Positions 10,928 to 21,640 of a DNA stretch of 64,000 bases are shown in pieces (within the stretch, counting starts at the first letter, position 1; every line of letters starts with the position of its first letter). A model generated the notes under the pieces. That model searched no databases and was not told where the DNA came from. It saw only the letters and a program-made list of their open reading frames with translations. The position numbers and the translations under genes are program-made. Source of the DNA: Apium graveolens (Eukaryota; Streptophyta; Magnoliopsida; Apiales; Apiaceae); assembly GCF_009905375.1 (NCBI RefSeq), contig NC_133655.1, positions 38,459,437 through 38,523,436 of the forward strand, given 5' to 3'.

Positions 10928-13900
10928 ATGGCACATGTTGTAAAGATTATGTCTCAAACTGGGTTCATTTATGAGAAGAACAATTTCACTGCATTAGTTA
11001 ACAAGGGTATTCAGCAATCGGATGACTATCACAAGATGATGGACTTTATGAAGAATTGCAAGCTAAATTATGCCATGCTGGAATCACCCACAATCTTCTG
11101 TGAAGTTGTTGAAGAGATGTGGACCACTGCTACCTACAACTCTACAGATAAGACCATCACTCTAACCATTAAAGGTAAAGAATTTTGTATAAATAGTGAT
11201 GTGATAAAGGCATATTTCAAAATTCCTGATAACAATGTGACTTCACCACACAATGACACTGATATTATCAATATGCTTAATTCCATGCACTATGCACTTC
11301 CTACTTCTAAACTGAGTGATATTAGGAGAATGGGTCTTAGGAAGGAGTGGAGTTTCTTGTGTGATGTAGTTACACAGGTTTTCTCAGGAAAGATCAGTAA
11401 TTTTGATTCAGTGAATATTTCCATGCTTAAAATGCTATACATGCTAGTTATAGATAAATTTTATAATTTCAGTGACCTTGTCTTGTTTGAATTAGGTTTT
11501 AAATTAGGAGAGTTAAATAAAAGAGGTAAAAATGTGTATTATGCTAGATTTCTTATGTTATTAGCTAACCACCTCTGTGAAAAGATTGTGCTTGAGAACC
11601 CTAACAACAAACTAGATTGTTGGGTTCAAGAGAGAAGGCTCATTGCAGATTTGAACAGGGCTAATCATCACAAGGATGTGCCAATGTTCTACTTTCCTGT
11701 AATGCAAGCACCTCAGGTAAGTGAGGTAATTTCATCCATCCCAACAACTATTCTAACCTCCAAAATTTCTTTGAGTTCAGGAGTAGCTATGGAAACTGTG
11801 TAAATGACCAAACAGTTGCTTACCAAAGCTGCCAAACCTACTATTATTTCCAAATCCAAATCAAAGAAAACCCCCTCTGGTATCTCCCAAAAGGTGCCAG
11901 TTGAAAAATCTACTAAAGCCAAAGAGGGGAGTGTGAAGGAGGGTAAGTTAGGTGAGGGAATGGGTGAACATAAAAGAAACCCCAAGAATAAGGTTGGAGA
12001 GTTGAGTGAATCCCAACCTAGCCACACCGCAGTTTCCCAACAAACTGCAGTGGTTAAAAAGGACAAAAGCTCATTTCTAGATGCATCCTCCCAAAAGGAT
12101 GTAGCTATTGAACAAAGCTCTCAACCAAGAGCACAGGCAAAGAGGGTTAGGGACACAAGCTCACCCCAAAATTTTGCCAGAAAGAAGAAATCAAAAACCT
12201 CTGGGGATGCATAGGGCACACACTGTGCAAACTGGTGCTAAAGACACAGTCACTGCACCTTCACAAATTCAGCTTGATGTGGCTCCAATAAATGTGGAGT
12301 CACGGCCAAAATCTCTAGTTATAGAAGCACCTCAAACACCAAACTCGCCAACAAATTCTCTGGATGTGGATATGATAAACACATCAATTCCTGATTCCCC
12401 TTCTTTAACTCTGGTGGGGAAGCCAAAATTCAGTGCAAGTGAGCATCATCTTTTAGATGATTTGTGGCTCACTTGCCAATTCTTTCAGGAACTGTTATGA
12501 CATCTGTGCCTAAAATATCTTCAATCAGCACAGAGTCAACAATATTTTCTCTTCCCAGCTCATTCATTTCTACTCTCTCGACGGATATTGCTCATCCGTC
12601 GAGGAGTGAATGTATCTCGACGGATAAGCCTAACAGCAGTTATCCGTCGGATAGCAAAACCACTCACTCGATGGATATCACTCATCCATCGGGTATCTCT
12701 GCACAGCTTCAAACTTCAATTATTTCTAGTGTATAAGATCTAGTGGTTGTACAGTCACTCTTAGGATTGAGAGAGCAGAGTGTTTTGAGTGAGAGTCTGG
12801 GTTGCTCCCAGGAAAAAGGAGAGGAAATGAGTGAAAATCTGCAATCCATTTCTTCAGGATTGGCAAAAGAGAGTGAGAGGAGTTCCACCTTAGTAGGTGA
12901 AGGTGAGGGTGTGAGGGTGGGGAGCCAGGGTGAGACCCTGATGCAACAAAAGAGAGAACATGAGAGAAATGCAGGTACTGAAGCAATAAGGATGGATGTT
13001 GTTTCTAGTGAGTTAATGAATGTTCAGGATGCTGGATGCAGACAGGGAAGGACTATCTCAGCATCCTAAAGCTGTTATAGATTCTACTTCCCTTGATGCT
13101 GAGGCATTTACTCACCCTGTTCCAGCTTATCAAATTCTAGCTGAACAGGGCAATGACAATACAGAAAGGATGCTCAATCTGGTGCATACCACCCAGTCTA
13201 TACAAAGGGCTAAGGATGCCATCACAGCTTTGCCTTCTACAGCTGGTGATGTGGACTATGAGACTGGGGGGTCAGCTGATTTCTTTGAAGATGGGAGTGG
13301 GGATAGTGAAGATGAAGCAATGGACATAGGGGGAGAAGTGGGCTCAAGCTCAAGGTCAGGTTTGTCATCATGGGCATTCTCAAAGAATTATGATGAGCAT
13401 TACTTTAAGACAACCCTGATCCAATTAATCAACCAGACACATACTTCTCTACAAACCACTTCCAATGCCGGCACCAAGAAGCTTCTTCAGGAACATCTAG
13501 CTTCCCTGCAACTTCAGCAAATACAAGGCTTCCAGCATGCTAGAGATATGAATTCTATGAAGGGTGATATTGAGGAGATGAAGAAGGCTATTTCAGATAG
13601 GATAGATTCTAAACTTCCAGAGGCTACAATGCTTGACATCAAGAGGCAATTAAGGAAAAATTCTGATCTGTCAACCAAGATAGATGCCTTGGACAAAAGA
13701 ATGTCAGCCATGGAAGTATCTTTGACTGCCATTCATATCCATCAAGCCGAACAAACTGATCTACTTCAAAAACTGGTGGCAGCTCAACCCCCACCACAGC
13801 TCAACTTGATGATAACAAAAAGGGGGAGAAAGGACCAAGTGAGGGGGAGAAGCTTCAGATACAAATCAGTATAGTAATTGCGCCTTCAATTACTATCTCA

Positions 13901-15481
13901 AAGCCACCAGTCACATATGGTATAGATCTGATTCAAGCAGCAGCAGCCAACTTGAAAGTTGCTGAGAAAGAAAAGTTGAGTTTGGTCAACTGGGAGAAGA
14001 TTGATGAGGAGATACAGAAAAAGTTTGAACTTGTCAAGGAGCCAGTTAAGTCAGCCATCCATCACTCTTAAGTCAAGCAAATTGGTGTGAATGAGATGAG
14101 CATGAACTATCTGGAAAGAGGACAATCTACCTGCATCAAGTCTTCAAAGGCTTAAATGATTCTTAAACCAAGGGCAAACTACTCAAAATCATCTTTGAAG
14201 AACCCCTTGGACACTGTGTATGAGACACCCAAGCCTGATGAGAAGAAGCTTCTGTCAAGATTAGTTGTCTTCTATAAAGATCCAGCTGATTCAGTTTCTA
14301 AAAAGAGGATTGCTAAGATTTTCAGAAATGGAAAAGAAATTTGTGTGGTGGCTGGACACCCTCAATTTGCTCAAGCAAAGAGAGAAGAAAAAGCTAGATT
14401 GAAGCAGGAAAAGAAGCAGGCTGCTCTAGATGCTAAAAAGGCTAAACAAAAGAGAGAGCAGATTGCTATCTTGGCCAAGCTACATGCTGTAAACTCATCA
14501 CAAAAAATTCCCTCTCAACCATCTGAAGCTACTGAATCAAGGAAGCAAGTTGAAGAACAGAAGAAATCTCCAAGAAAGAAGCAATTGGCTAAAAGAACTA
14601 AAAGAAAACTGGATATTGTTGACAAGGAATTGGAAGATCAATTTCCTAAGGAATTCAAACCAGCTACAACTCAAGCATCCAAACCCTCTATGGTATTTGA
14701 AGATATAAGGGTGGTGGATCCCTACAGGAATATTCATGGTGAACCTATTGTGCCCAAGGATGAGCCAATAGAATGGGAGAACATACCAATTCTAACTTCA
14801 ATCTACCAATCCTTAGCAAGCCAAAAAGGAAAAAGTCAAGAGCAGTCAAGAAAGTGAAGCTGTCACCTCTCAAATCCAAATCTGTAGTTAAAGCTCAGCC
14901 CAAAGTCAATAAGGGAGACTACTTGTACTTGTGTGACATCAAATAATTTTCTGATCTAAATCTCTATCTGGATGAACTAGATGAGGTGAGAGGAATTGAT
15001 GCATACAGAAATCTACCTGAAAGGTTAGTGTTCAAGTACAAAGGAGGAAAGGAGATTCAGTGGTCACTTCACAGGACTCTTCAAGAGAGCCAAGCTGTAC
15101 TGATTAAAGTTTATTCATCCTTCAAGAAAAAACTTTGGGTTCAATATCACTGCAAGAAGACTAGTATTGAAGAAGATTGAAGAACTAAGGAGTGTTAGGG
15201 CTAAAGATGAACTCCCAAATACTCTAATCATCCCATACACAGGGAGAAGAGTGCATCTAAGGCCCTACTGGCTGATGGAGTTCATAGATGACAAAGGTGT
15301 GAGAAGATTCTTCAGATTAGAAGACCAATTGAGCATCTCCAGCAATGAGACTCTCTTGGAAATGCAAGGAAAGCTAAATCTCTCATAATCTGATGAACTG
15401 GAATTCCACAGGCAGCTCCAAAATCAGATTAATGAAAACAACAGAAAGCTTGGAAGAAGATCCAGACCTTCAAGAAACTAG
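10928..15481 (+). pseudogene. additional ORF (aORF) of Copia A, about 1500 codons, multiply broken
   Basis: The ATG at 10928 has a good context (AACAATGG). The N-terminal 260 residues look globular (FIYEKNNFTALVNKGIQQ, EEMWTTATYNSTDKTI, ELGFKLGELNKRGKNVYYAR, NPNNKLDCWVQERR). Next come Lys/Ser-rich basic stretches (KSKSKKTPSG, FARKKKSKT), a Ser/Thr-rich region holding the CGACGGAT motifs, an acidic patch (EDGSGDSEDEAMD), a helical region (about 13430-13770), a highly charged helix (KREEKARLKQEKKQAALDAK, about 14370-14430) and a C-terminal part with WSLHRTLQES and RPYWLMEFIDDKG. Stops at 11801 and 12212 and several frameshifts (about 12215, 12465, 13040, 13860, 14850 and 15165) break it. It has no signal peptide or membrane span, so it is not a classic env-like ORF. 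I recognise no function. Confidence 0.7.
12579..12690. repeat. CGACGGAT/ATCCGTCG motif cluster inside the aORF
   Basis: Exact copies lie at 12579-12586, 12594-12601, 12618-12625 and 12642-12649, with degenerate copies (CGATGGAT, ATCCATCG) to about 12690. They alternate in orientation as in the post-pol spacer. In the aORF frame they read as STD.. and HPS.., unlike the frame used in integrase. Confidence 0.85.
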
Positions 15482-15658
15482 AAAAATCTGCTCAGGCTAG
15501 AGGAGCATCTTGAAAATGACTGTGAGCTAAAATTTGTACAGTTTGATTAATTGAAGGACTTTTCAGTATTATCTACTTTCTTTAAAGCTGTATGTTTAGG
15601 GTGTTTTGTTATCATCAAGTATCTCTTAATTTATGGCTACAATTACAGTAGACATAAA

Positions 15659-15669
15659 TTGGGGGAGAT
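15659..15669 (+). other. polypurine tract of Copia A
   Basis: TTGGGGGAGAT sits directly before the LTR start and is the expected plus-strand primer. It shows that the following LTR is the 3' LTR of Copia A. Confidence 0.8.
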
Positions 15670-15750
15670 TGTTGTGCATATATTGTGTACTTGATTATTA
15701 CATGAACAAAACACCTAAGTAGATTTTACTTAGTGAAATAATGTAGCACT

Positions 15751-15825
15751 CGACGGATAAGAATTATAGTCCCGACGGATAACTCATTACAGTCCCGACG
15801 GATGATGACTTATTATCCATCGAGT
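15751..15825. repeat. CGACGGAT motif cluster 1 in the shared LTR
   Basis: Exact CGACGGAT occurs at 15751-15758, 15773-15780 and 15796-15803, about 22 bases apart. An inverted degenerate copy (ATCCATCGAGTG) at about 15816 can pair with CACTCGACGGAT at the start of the cluster. Confidence 0.85.
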
Positions 15826-16024
15826 GAGTAACTTATGTAATAATGAGTCTGTAGTACATTTCTGCATACACCTTTGTATAGATTCGGTAGTAGCATATAA
15901 GTCATGATTAACTTTAACTAGATATGCAGAATAGGTTGATTAATTGTACATAAATGATGTCTTGAAATTCTGCATAAATAAAATGAAGTTAAGTGCCAAA
16001 ATAGCTACCGTCAAATGATTGACA

Positions 16025-16150
16025 AAGCCATCGATGGATGATCAAATGGCTATCAACGGATGTTCAATATAGCAGTCGATGGATGATCAATAAAGCCATC
16101 AACGGATGATCATAAACTCAACGGATGATCATGTACTCAACGGATAAAGA
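16025..16150. repeat. degenerate GGATGATC repeat cluster 2 in the shared LTR
   Basis: Six or more units of the form CRAYGGATGATCAA-AGCCATC recur about every 20-25 bases. They are degenerate versions of CGACGGATGATC; the copy D LTR keeps better-preserved units at 55611-55670. Confidence 0.75.
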
Positions 16151-16312
16151 ATTCAAATATCAGTTGACAGTGACAGCATAGTCACATGCGTCGAAGTGTA
16201 TGCAAATGGAATGAGGAAGCCTATTAACTGGGTAATAGAGAACAAAGTAGCAAAGCATTAGACCCGATAGTTTTTATAATGATTCTTTCTTTTGACTTTG
16301 TAATCTTGGTAA

Positions 16313-16320
16313 TATATAAA
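16313..16320 (+). promoter_or_regulatory. LTR TATA box
   Basis: TATATAAA in the second half of the LTR, conserved in the copy D LTR at 55922-55929. This is the likely core promoter for the genomic transcript; activity is inferred. Confidence 0.6.
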
Positions 16321-16694
16321 CCAAGAAGTAGCAAATAGAAACATAGATATGAGATACAAAAAGTGAGAAACATTTGTAAGCAGAATTATTAGCATTTCTC
16401 TGTATTCTCAGTAGTTCATATTTGTAAGCAGCTGTGAGCATTCTTGCACACAGAGTTCTCTCGATATATATTATATATCTCTGATGGAATCATTCAAATC
16501 CACCAGAAAGTTTTTAAAGACTCTTGTTTTTAATTACTTGTGTTTTGATTTACTTAAGTTTTATTCCGCATTATGCTAATCAATACACTTATATTTATAT
16601 TCGAGTTAGGACATTTTATTTCAAGAAAAAGTTTCAAGAATTCCATTCAACCCCCCTTCTGTAATTCTTGTCATATTGTTAAGGGACTAACAAT

Positions 16695-16706
16695 TGGTAT
16701 CAGAGC
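16695..16706 (+). other. primer binding site of Copia B
   Basis: TGGTATCAGAGC lies two bases after the LTR end. It is a perfect match to the usual plant initiator-Met tRNA primer site. Confidence 0.92.
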
Positions 16707-16753
16707 AATCTCTTAACTTACAAAGAGTTTAAAGATCAAAACAATACAGCAAG

Positions 16754-18880
16754 ATGAACAAAAAGGATGTTGGAGTCAAGATCCCTTTTCTGGATAAAGA
16801 TAATTACCATCATTGGAAGGTAAAGATGCATCTTCACATGCTTTCTCAAGATGAGGCCTATGTGCATTGTATAGAAAGAGGCCCTCATGTTCCAATGAGA
16901 GCTGCAACAGGAAACGAGCCATCAGTCCCCAAGCCAAGGTATGAATGGTCTGATCCTGACATTGAACAAGTCAGGAAGGATAAAAAAGCCATGAATATCC
17001 TGTTTAATGGAGTTGATGGAGATATGTTTGATAACATTATCAACTACAAAACTTCCAAGGAAGTTTGGGATATAATACAAGTCATCTGTGATGGCACTGA
17101 GCAAGTTAGAGAAAACAAGATGCAGCTCCTGATTCAGCAATATGAGCATTTTCATAATGAAGAAAGTGAGTCTCTCACTGACATCTTTAGTAGATTTTAG
17201 AAACTACTAAATGCTCTAAAGTTGTATGGAAGGGTCTATCAGACAAAAGACTCCAATCTGAAATTCCTTAGATCTCTTCCAAAGGAATGGAAACCAATGA
17301 CAGTCTCATTAAGAAACTCACAGGATTATAAGGAGTTTACTTTGGAGAGACTGTATGGCATCCTGAAAACCTATAAGCTTGAAATAGAGCAGGATGAAAG
17401 GATGGAGAGAGGAAAGAAGAAAGGAGGATCCATTGTACTAGTTGCTGAGTTGGAAAAGGAGAAGGAAGTGAAGATGGAAGTTGTTGAATCAACTTCAAGG
17501 GTCTGTGAGAACAAGGGCAAGGGGCTTGCAGTAGAAAGTGAAGATTCATTGAGCCAAGATGACATGGAGGACATTGACGAGCACCTAGCATTTCTTTCCA
17601 GGGGATTTGCCAAGCTCAAGTTCAAGAAGAACTTTGGAGCGGCCAAGCCAAATAGAAACATGGTGGATAAATCAAAATTCAAATGTTTCAAATGTGGATT
17701 GGCAGGGCATTTTAAAAGTGAGTGTAGGAAGTCAGATTCCAGTAAGAAAAAGTTTGAGTATGTGGATTATAAGCAAAAATACTTTGATCTACTCAAGCAA
17801 AAGGAAATGGCTTTTATTACACAAGAAAATGACTGGGCAGCAGATGGTCTGGATGAAGATAAAGATGTCAGCTATGTCAATCTAGCCCTAATGGCCAAGT
17901 ATGATGAGATAGAAACAAGTTCCTAGAAGCAGCTCATGCGTGAACAAGAGGTGATTAAGGCATGGAAAACATCCAGGGATGTCCATGCTCAAATCACCAA
18001 AGTTCAAGGAATCGAGTCCTTCTGTGATGAATCCTTGAAAAAGAACAAAGAGAAACTAGAACCTAATTTGGTAGATGGACTGCTAACAGATGTAGACTCG
18101 AGGGATGATGAGGACCATCCGTCGGATAACAAAAAGTGTTATCCATCGATTAATGAAAATCATCATCCGTCGGCGGTGAACAAGCCCATCAGTAAAGCCA
18201 AACTAGTTAAGCTGAATGAGAAGTATGGGTCTGTTTCCAAGAACTTTATTTCAGGAGAGTCGAGTCATGTTAAGCAAGGGAAAAAGGCTAATGTTGGTCA
18301 CATGACTGTCAAATAGTTAAGTGACATACTTGAAAAGATTGAGGTAAAAACAGAGACTAAAAGGAAAAACAATAGGAATGGTAAAGTAGGGATTAACAAA
18401 CACAATAACTACACACCTGATAAATATGCTCCTAGAAAAATCTGTGTCAAGTGTGGTAGTGTAAATCATTTGTCTGTTAATTGCAAATCTGCCATGTCTA
18501 CTTCCATGTCTGTGCAACCTCAATTTCCTAACATGAATGCCATGCCTCCCATGCCTGTTAATGCTATGTCTACACAGAACATGAATGCACAGTTTGCTAA
18601 TATGCCATTTGCACCTAATCCTTATTATGCTGCATATAGTATGCCACAAATGCCATTTAGCATGCCTTACTGGAATAACATGTTTACACATAGCATGCCA
18701 TTTCCTGTTAGTCATAATATGCATGATAACTCTGGTGCAATGAATGGTTTCAAAGGCTCAACTCAAATGACTAAGGATAAATCTGAAATTCCTAAGCCAA
18801 ATGAGATAAAGCCTAAGAAACAGAAAAAGAAAGCTAACAAGGCAGGACCCAAGGAAACTTGGGTACCAAAATCAACTTGA
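16754..18880 (+). pseudogene. gag of Copia B (three stops, internal deletion)
   Basis: One frame runs from ATG 16754 to the natural stop at 18878-18880, broken by TAG at 17198, 17924 and 18314. The capsid region (UBN2-like: FLDKDNYHHWKVKMHLHM, CDGTEQVRENKMQLLIQQYE, LKFLRSLPKEWKPM) is followed by zinc knuckle CFKCGLAGHFKSEC (about 17690) and a second knuckle CVKCGSVNHLSVNC (about 18440), then the Met/Pro-rich tail. Relative to copy D it lacks a coiled-coil segment of about 270 bp near 17925, but keeps a segment of about 330 bp (18050-18380) that D lacks and that carries ATCCGTCG motifs at 18117 and 18165. Confidence 0.87.
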
Positions 18881-18900
18881 TTTGATTTTGATGTATGCAG

Positions 18901-19013
18901 GGAAACAGAAAGAATCTTTGGTACTTGGATAATGGTTGTTCAAGACACATGACTGGTAATTCTACCCTGCTCACAGAGTTTAAGGAGAGAGCTAGCCCAA
19001 ATATTACTTTTGG
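18901..19013 (+). pseudogene. protease fragment of Copia B
   Basis: The frame reads WYLDNGCSRHMTG: the active-site DSG has become DNG. It matches the copy D protease up to ITFG and then ends at the junction with Tat sequence. The fragment is about 37 codons of a domain near 100. Confidence 0.8.
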
Positions 19014-20654
19014 AGTTTAAGCCCAGAGGGGTTCACAGTTCAAACCGCCATCTCTTTTGGCTTTACAGCAACCAACAACCAGGCAGAGTATGAAGCACTA
19101 ATAGCAGGATTGAAGCTAGCAAAGACCCTCAGGATCCAGGACCTCAAAATCTTCAGCGACTCCCAGATCGTAGTAAAGCAAACAAATGGTGAGTACATAG
19201 CCAAGGATCCAGTTTTAGCCAAGTACCAGGCCCTGGTCCAAAGTTACCTTGCCTTAATACCAACAAGCGAAGTTCTACAGATCTCTTGAGAGGAAAACTC
19301 AGAAGCCGATTCACTATCCAAACTGGTTCAGAATTTATCAGACCTGGATTATTTTGTTTACTTCGAAGAACTACAGAAGCCAAGTACATAATCCGAAGAG
19401 GTCATGCAGATAGACAACAACCCGAATTGGATGACTCCGTTTATCAACTACTTGGAGAAGGGAGAGCTCCCTGAAGACAAAGGAAAAGCCCAAAGGTTGA
19501 AAGCCAAAGCAGCAAAATTCTTCATTGAAGAGGGGATACTCTATCGCCGGACTTTCTCATCCCCAATCCTGAAGTGCATTGGCCTAGGGGAGGCACAATA
19601 TTGTCCGATGGAAGTTCATGAAGGGATATGAGGGGATCACATATCCGCAAAGGCCCTAGCTCACAAGATCATAAGATAAGGGTACTACTGGCCGACTATT
19701 CACCAGGATGCAATAGAGTTCGTGAAAAAATGCAAGGAATGCCAACTCTTCATTAACGTGCCCCGGATCAGCCTAGTCCTACCCTCATCAGTCTTGTCTC
19801 CAATCCCCTTCGCTGTATGGGGCATTGATATTATGGGACCCTTCCCCAGGGCAAAAGAAGACCTCAGGTACTTGCTAGTCATAATTGATTACATGACCAA
19901 GTGAGTTGAAGCGAAAGTAATACGGACAATAAACCAGCAAGATTGCATAAAATTTATGGACAACATCATGATGAAGTTCGGGATCCCAAGAATACTGGTC
20001 TCGGATAATGGGGCACAGTTTGTTGGATCAGAGTTTGAATCCTACCTCCAAGAGAGGGGCATCCGGCACAAGAAATCATCTGTAGCCTACCCTCAAGGAA
20101 ATGGCCAAGTAGAAGTGACCAACCGGATCCTTCTCCGAGGAATCGAGAAGCGGCTCAGAGAAAGCAAAAGCAAATGGCCAGAAGAATTGCCTAATTTCCT
20201 ATGGGCCTACAGGACCAGGCCCCGGACAAGCATATGAGAAACACCCTTCAAGCTGGCTTATGGAACAGAAGCAATGCTACCAATTGAAGTAGGATCCCCC
20301 TCCCATCGAGCAATCAACTTTGACAAAATAGTCAATGAAGAGGGGCTCAGAACAAATATTGAACTAATTGATGAAGTCCGAGATCAGGCTGTTGCAAGGA
20401 TGGAGAAGTACAAGGAAAAAACTAAAGAGCACTTCAGCAAGAAGTCTTGGGTCAAAAACTTTCAAGTTGGAGACCTGGTACTTCGAGATATAGAAGCTTC
20501 AGATCCCAACACTGGGAAGCTAATGCCAAGGTGGGAACGCCCTTATAAAATCAAGGAAGTGTTAAGGCTAGGCACATCTAAGCTGATGAACATGGATGAA
20601 TCCGAGATCCCGAACACCTGGCATGGACTCAGGCTCAAAAAATTCTATCAGTAG
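19014..20654 (+). pseudogene. pol of Tat element: RNase H and integrase, six stops
   Basis: One frame holds the whole region. RNase H: SPEGFTVQTAISFGFTATNN, AEYEALIAGLKLAK and SDSQIVVKQTNGEY (the N-terminal catalytic part is missing). The linker and integrase zinc finger (HEG..GDH to CKECQ) lie at about 19610-19745. The integrase core has GIDIMGPFPRAK (19830), VSDNGAQF (20000) and GQVEVTNRILLRGIEKR (20105), with DDE intact. The C-terminal part has NFQVGDLVLRDIEA and ends HGLRLKKFYQ. Stops lie near 19288, 19390, 19629, 19677, 19902 and 20235. RT, protease and gag are missing. Confidence 0.88.
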
Positions 20655-20779
20655 AAAAAGCAACCAAAAAACTTGTAGCCTATGGCAAGCAACCAATCTA
20701 TAATCCAATATTTTGTATGATGAAAATTTCAAGTCAATGAAAAGAATTTTCCTGTTTCAGCAAGTTATTATTTCTTTTA

Positions 20780-21640
20780 CTTTACTAGCAAAGCAAACAA
20801 AAAACAATCTGGTCATGGCGTCATACCCGGATTGGAAGCCAAAATTAAAAGCAAACAACCCGGATAAATATTCAAATCCGGGTTAACAACAACCACTATT
20901 TACTTAGAAATTTTCTAAGTACATAGAGCAAATAAAGCAAACATCAATCCATATATGGTATCATACCCGGATTGAAAGCCAATATTAAAAGAAAAAATCA
21001 ACCCGGATAAGCTTCCAAATCCGGGTTGAAAACAAGTATTATGTACTTAGATTATTCTTTAAGTACATAAAGAAGTGAAAACAAATATCAATCCGGCTAT
21101 GGTGTCATACCCGAATTAAAAGCCAATATTAAAAGCAAAAATCAACCCGGATAAGCATCCAAATCCGGGTAGAATACAACCATTATGTACTTAGATTATT
21201 CTCTAAGTACATAAAGAAGCAAAATCAATCATCAATCCAGATATGATGTCATACCCGGATTGAAAGCCAATATTAACAGCAAACAACAACCCGAATAAGC
21301 ATCCAAATCCGGGTTGAAAACAGCGATTATATACTTAGATTATTCTCTAAGTACATAAAGAAGCAAAAGCAAACATCAATCCGGATATGGTCTCACACCC
21401 GAATTGAAAGCAAATATTAAAAGAAAACATCAACCCGGATAGGAAACCTAAATAGGATTGAAAGCAATTACTATTCACTTAGACTATTATCTAAGTAAAT
21501 AAAAGAGCAAAAGCCAACATCAATCCGGATATGGTGTCATACCCGGATTGAAAGCCAACATCAAATGCAAATAACAATCCGGATAGGCACATGAATCCCG
21601 ATCCAAAGCAACCACTTTTTATTAAGGGAAATTATGCCAA
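20780..21640. repeat. 144-bp tandem repeat array, about 6 units (Tat 3' region)
   Basis: The landmark TCATACCCGGATTG recurs at 20821, 20961, 21105, 21249, 21393 and 21537, that is every 140-144 bases. Each unit has several CCGGAT/ATCCGG sites and a TACTTAGATTATTCTCTAAGTAC inverted repeat (about 10-bp arms). The last unit decays after 21600. The array is non-coding. Confidence 0.9.

Larger units (their letters stand above)
6696..16692 (+). mobile_element. Copia A: SIRE-like Ty1/Copia element (5' part cut off by Tekay-1)
   Basis: Order is gag tail, protease, integrase, RT, RNase H, a spacer with TATA box, a large additional ORF, PPT, then LTR. The long gag with spaced zinc knuckles (seen in sister copies B and D), the position of the extra ORF after pol and the PBS type fit the SIRE/Maximus lineage. 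The 5' LTR and most of gag should lie left of the window, beyond Tekay-1. Every coding part is broken. Confidence 0.85.
15670..16692 (+). repeat. LTR shared by Copia A (3') and Copia B (5'), 1023 bp
   Basis: It starts TGTTGTGCATA and ends GGGACTAACA (TGTT/AACA inverted ends). A PPT precedes it and a PBS follows it, so it serves both flanking internal regions. It matches the Copia D LTR (55266-56300) along its length, with indels. It contains two motif clusters (15751-15825 and about 16025-16150) and a TATA box at 16313. Confidence 0.9.
15670..19013 (+). mobile_element. Copia B: SIRE-like element truncated in protease
   Basis: LTR, PBS, full-length gag and the first part of protease follow in order. 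At about 19013 the sequence switches abruptly to Tat-lineage RNase H. Because its 5' LTR is also the 3' LTR of Copia A, A and B form a tandem (internal-LTR-internal) arrangement. Confidence 0.85.

Noticed and set aside
15751..16150. CRISPR-like short repeats with about 20-base spacing
   Set aside because: Plant nuclear retrotransposon LTR; units are degenerate, in both orientations, and have no cas genes.
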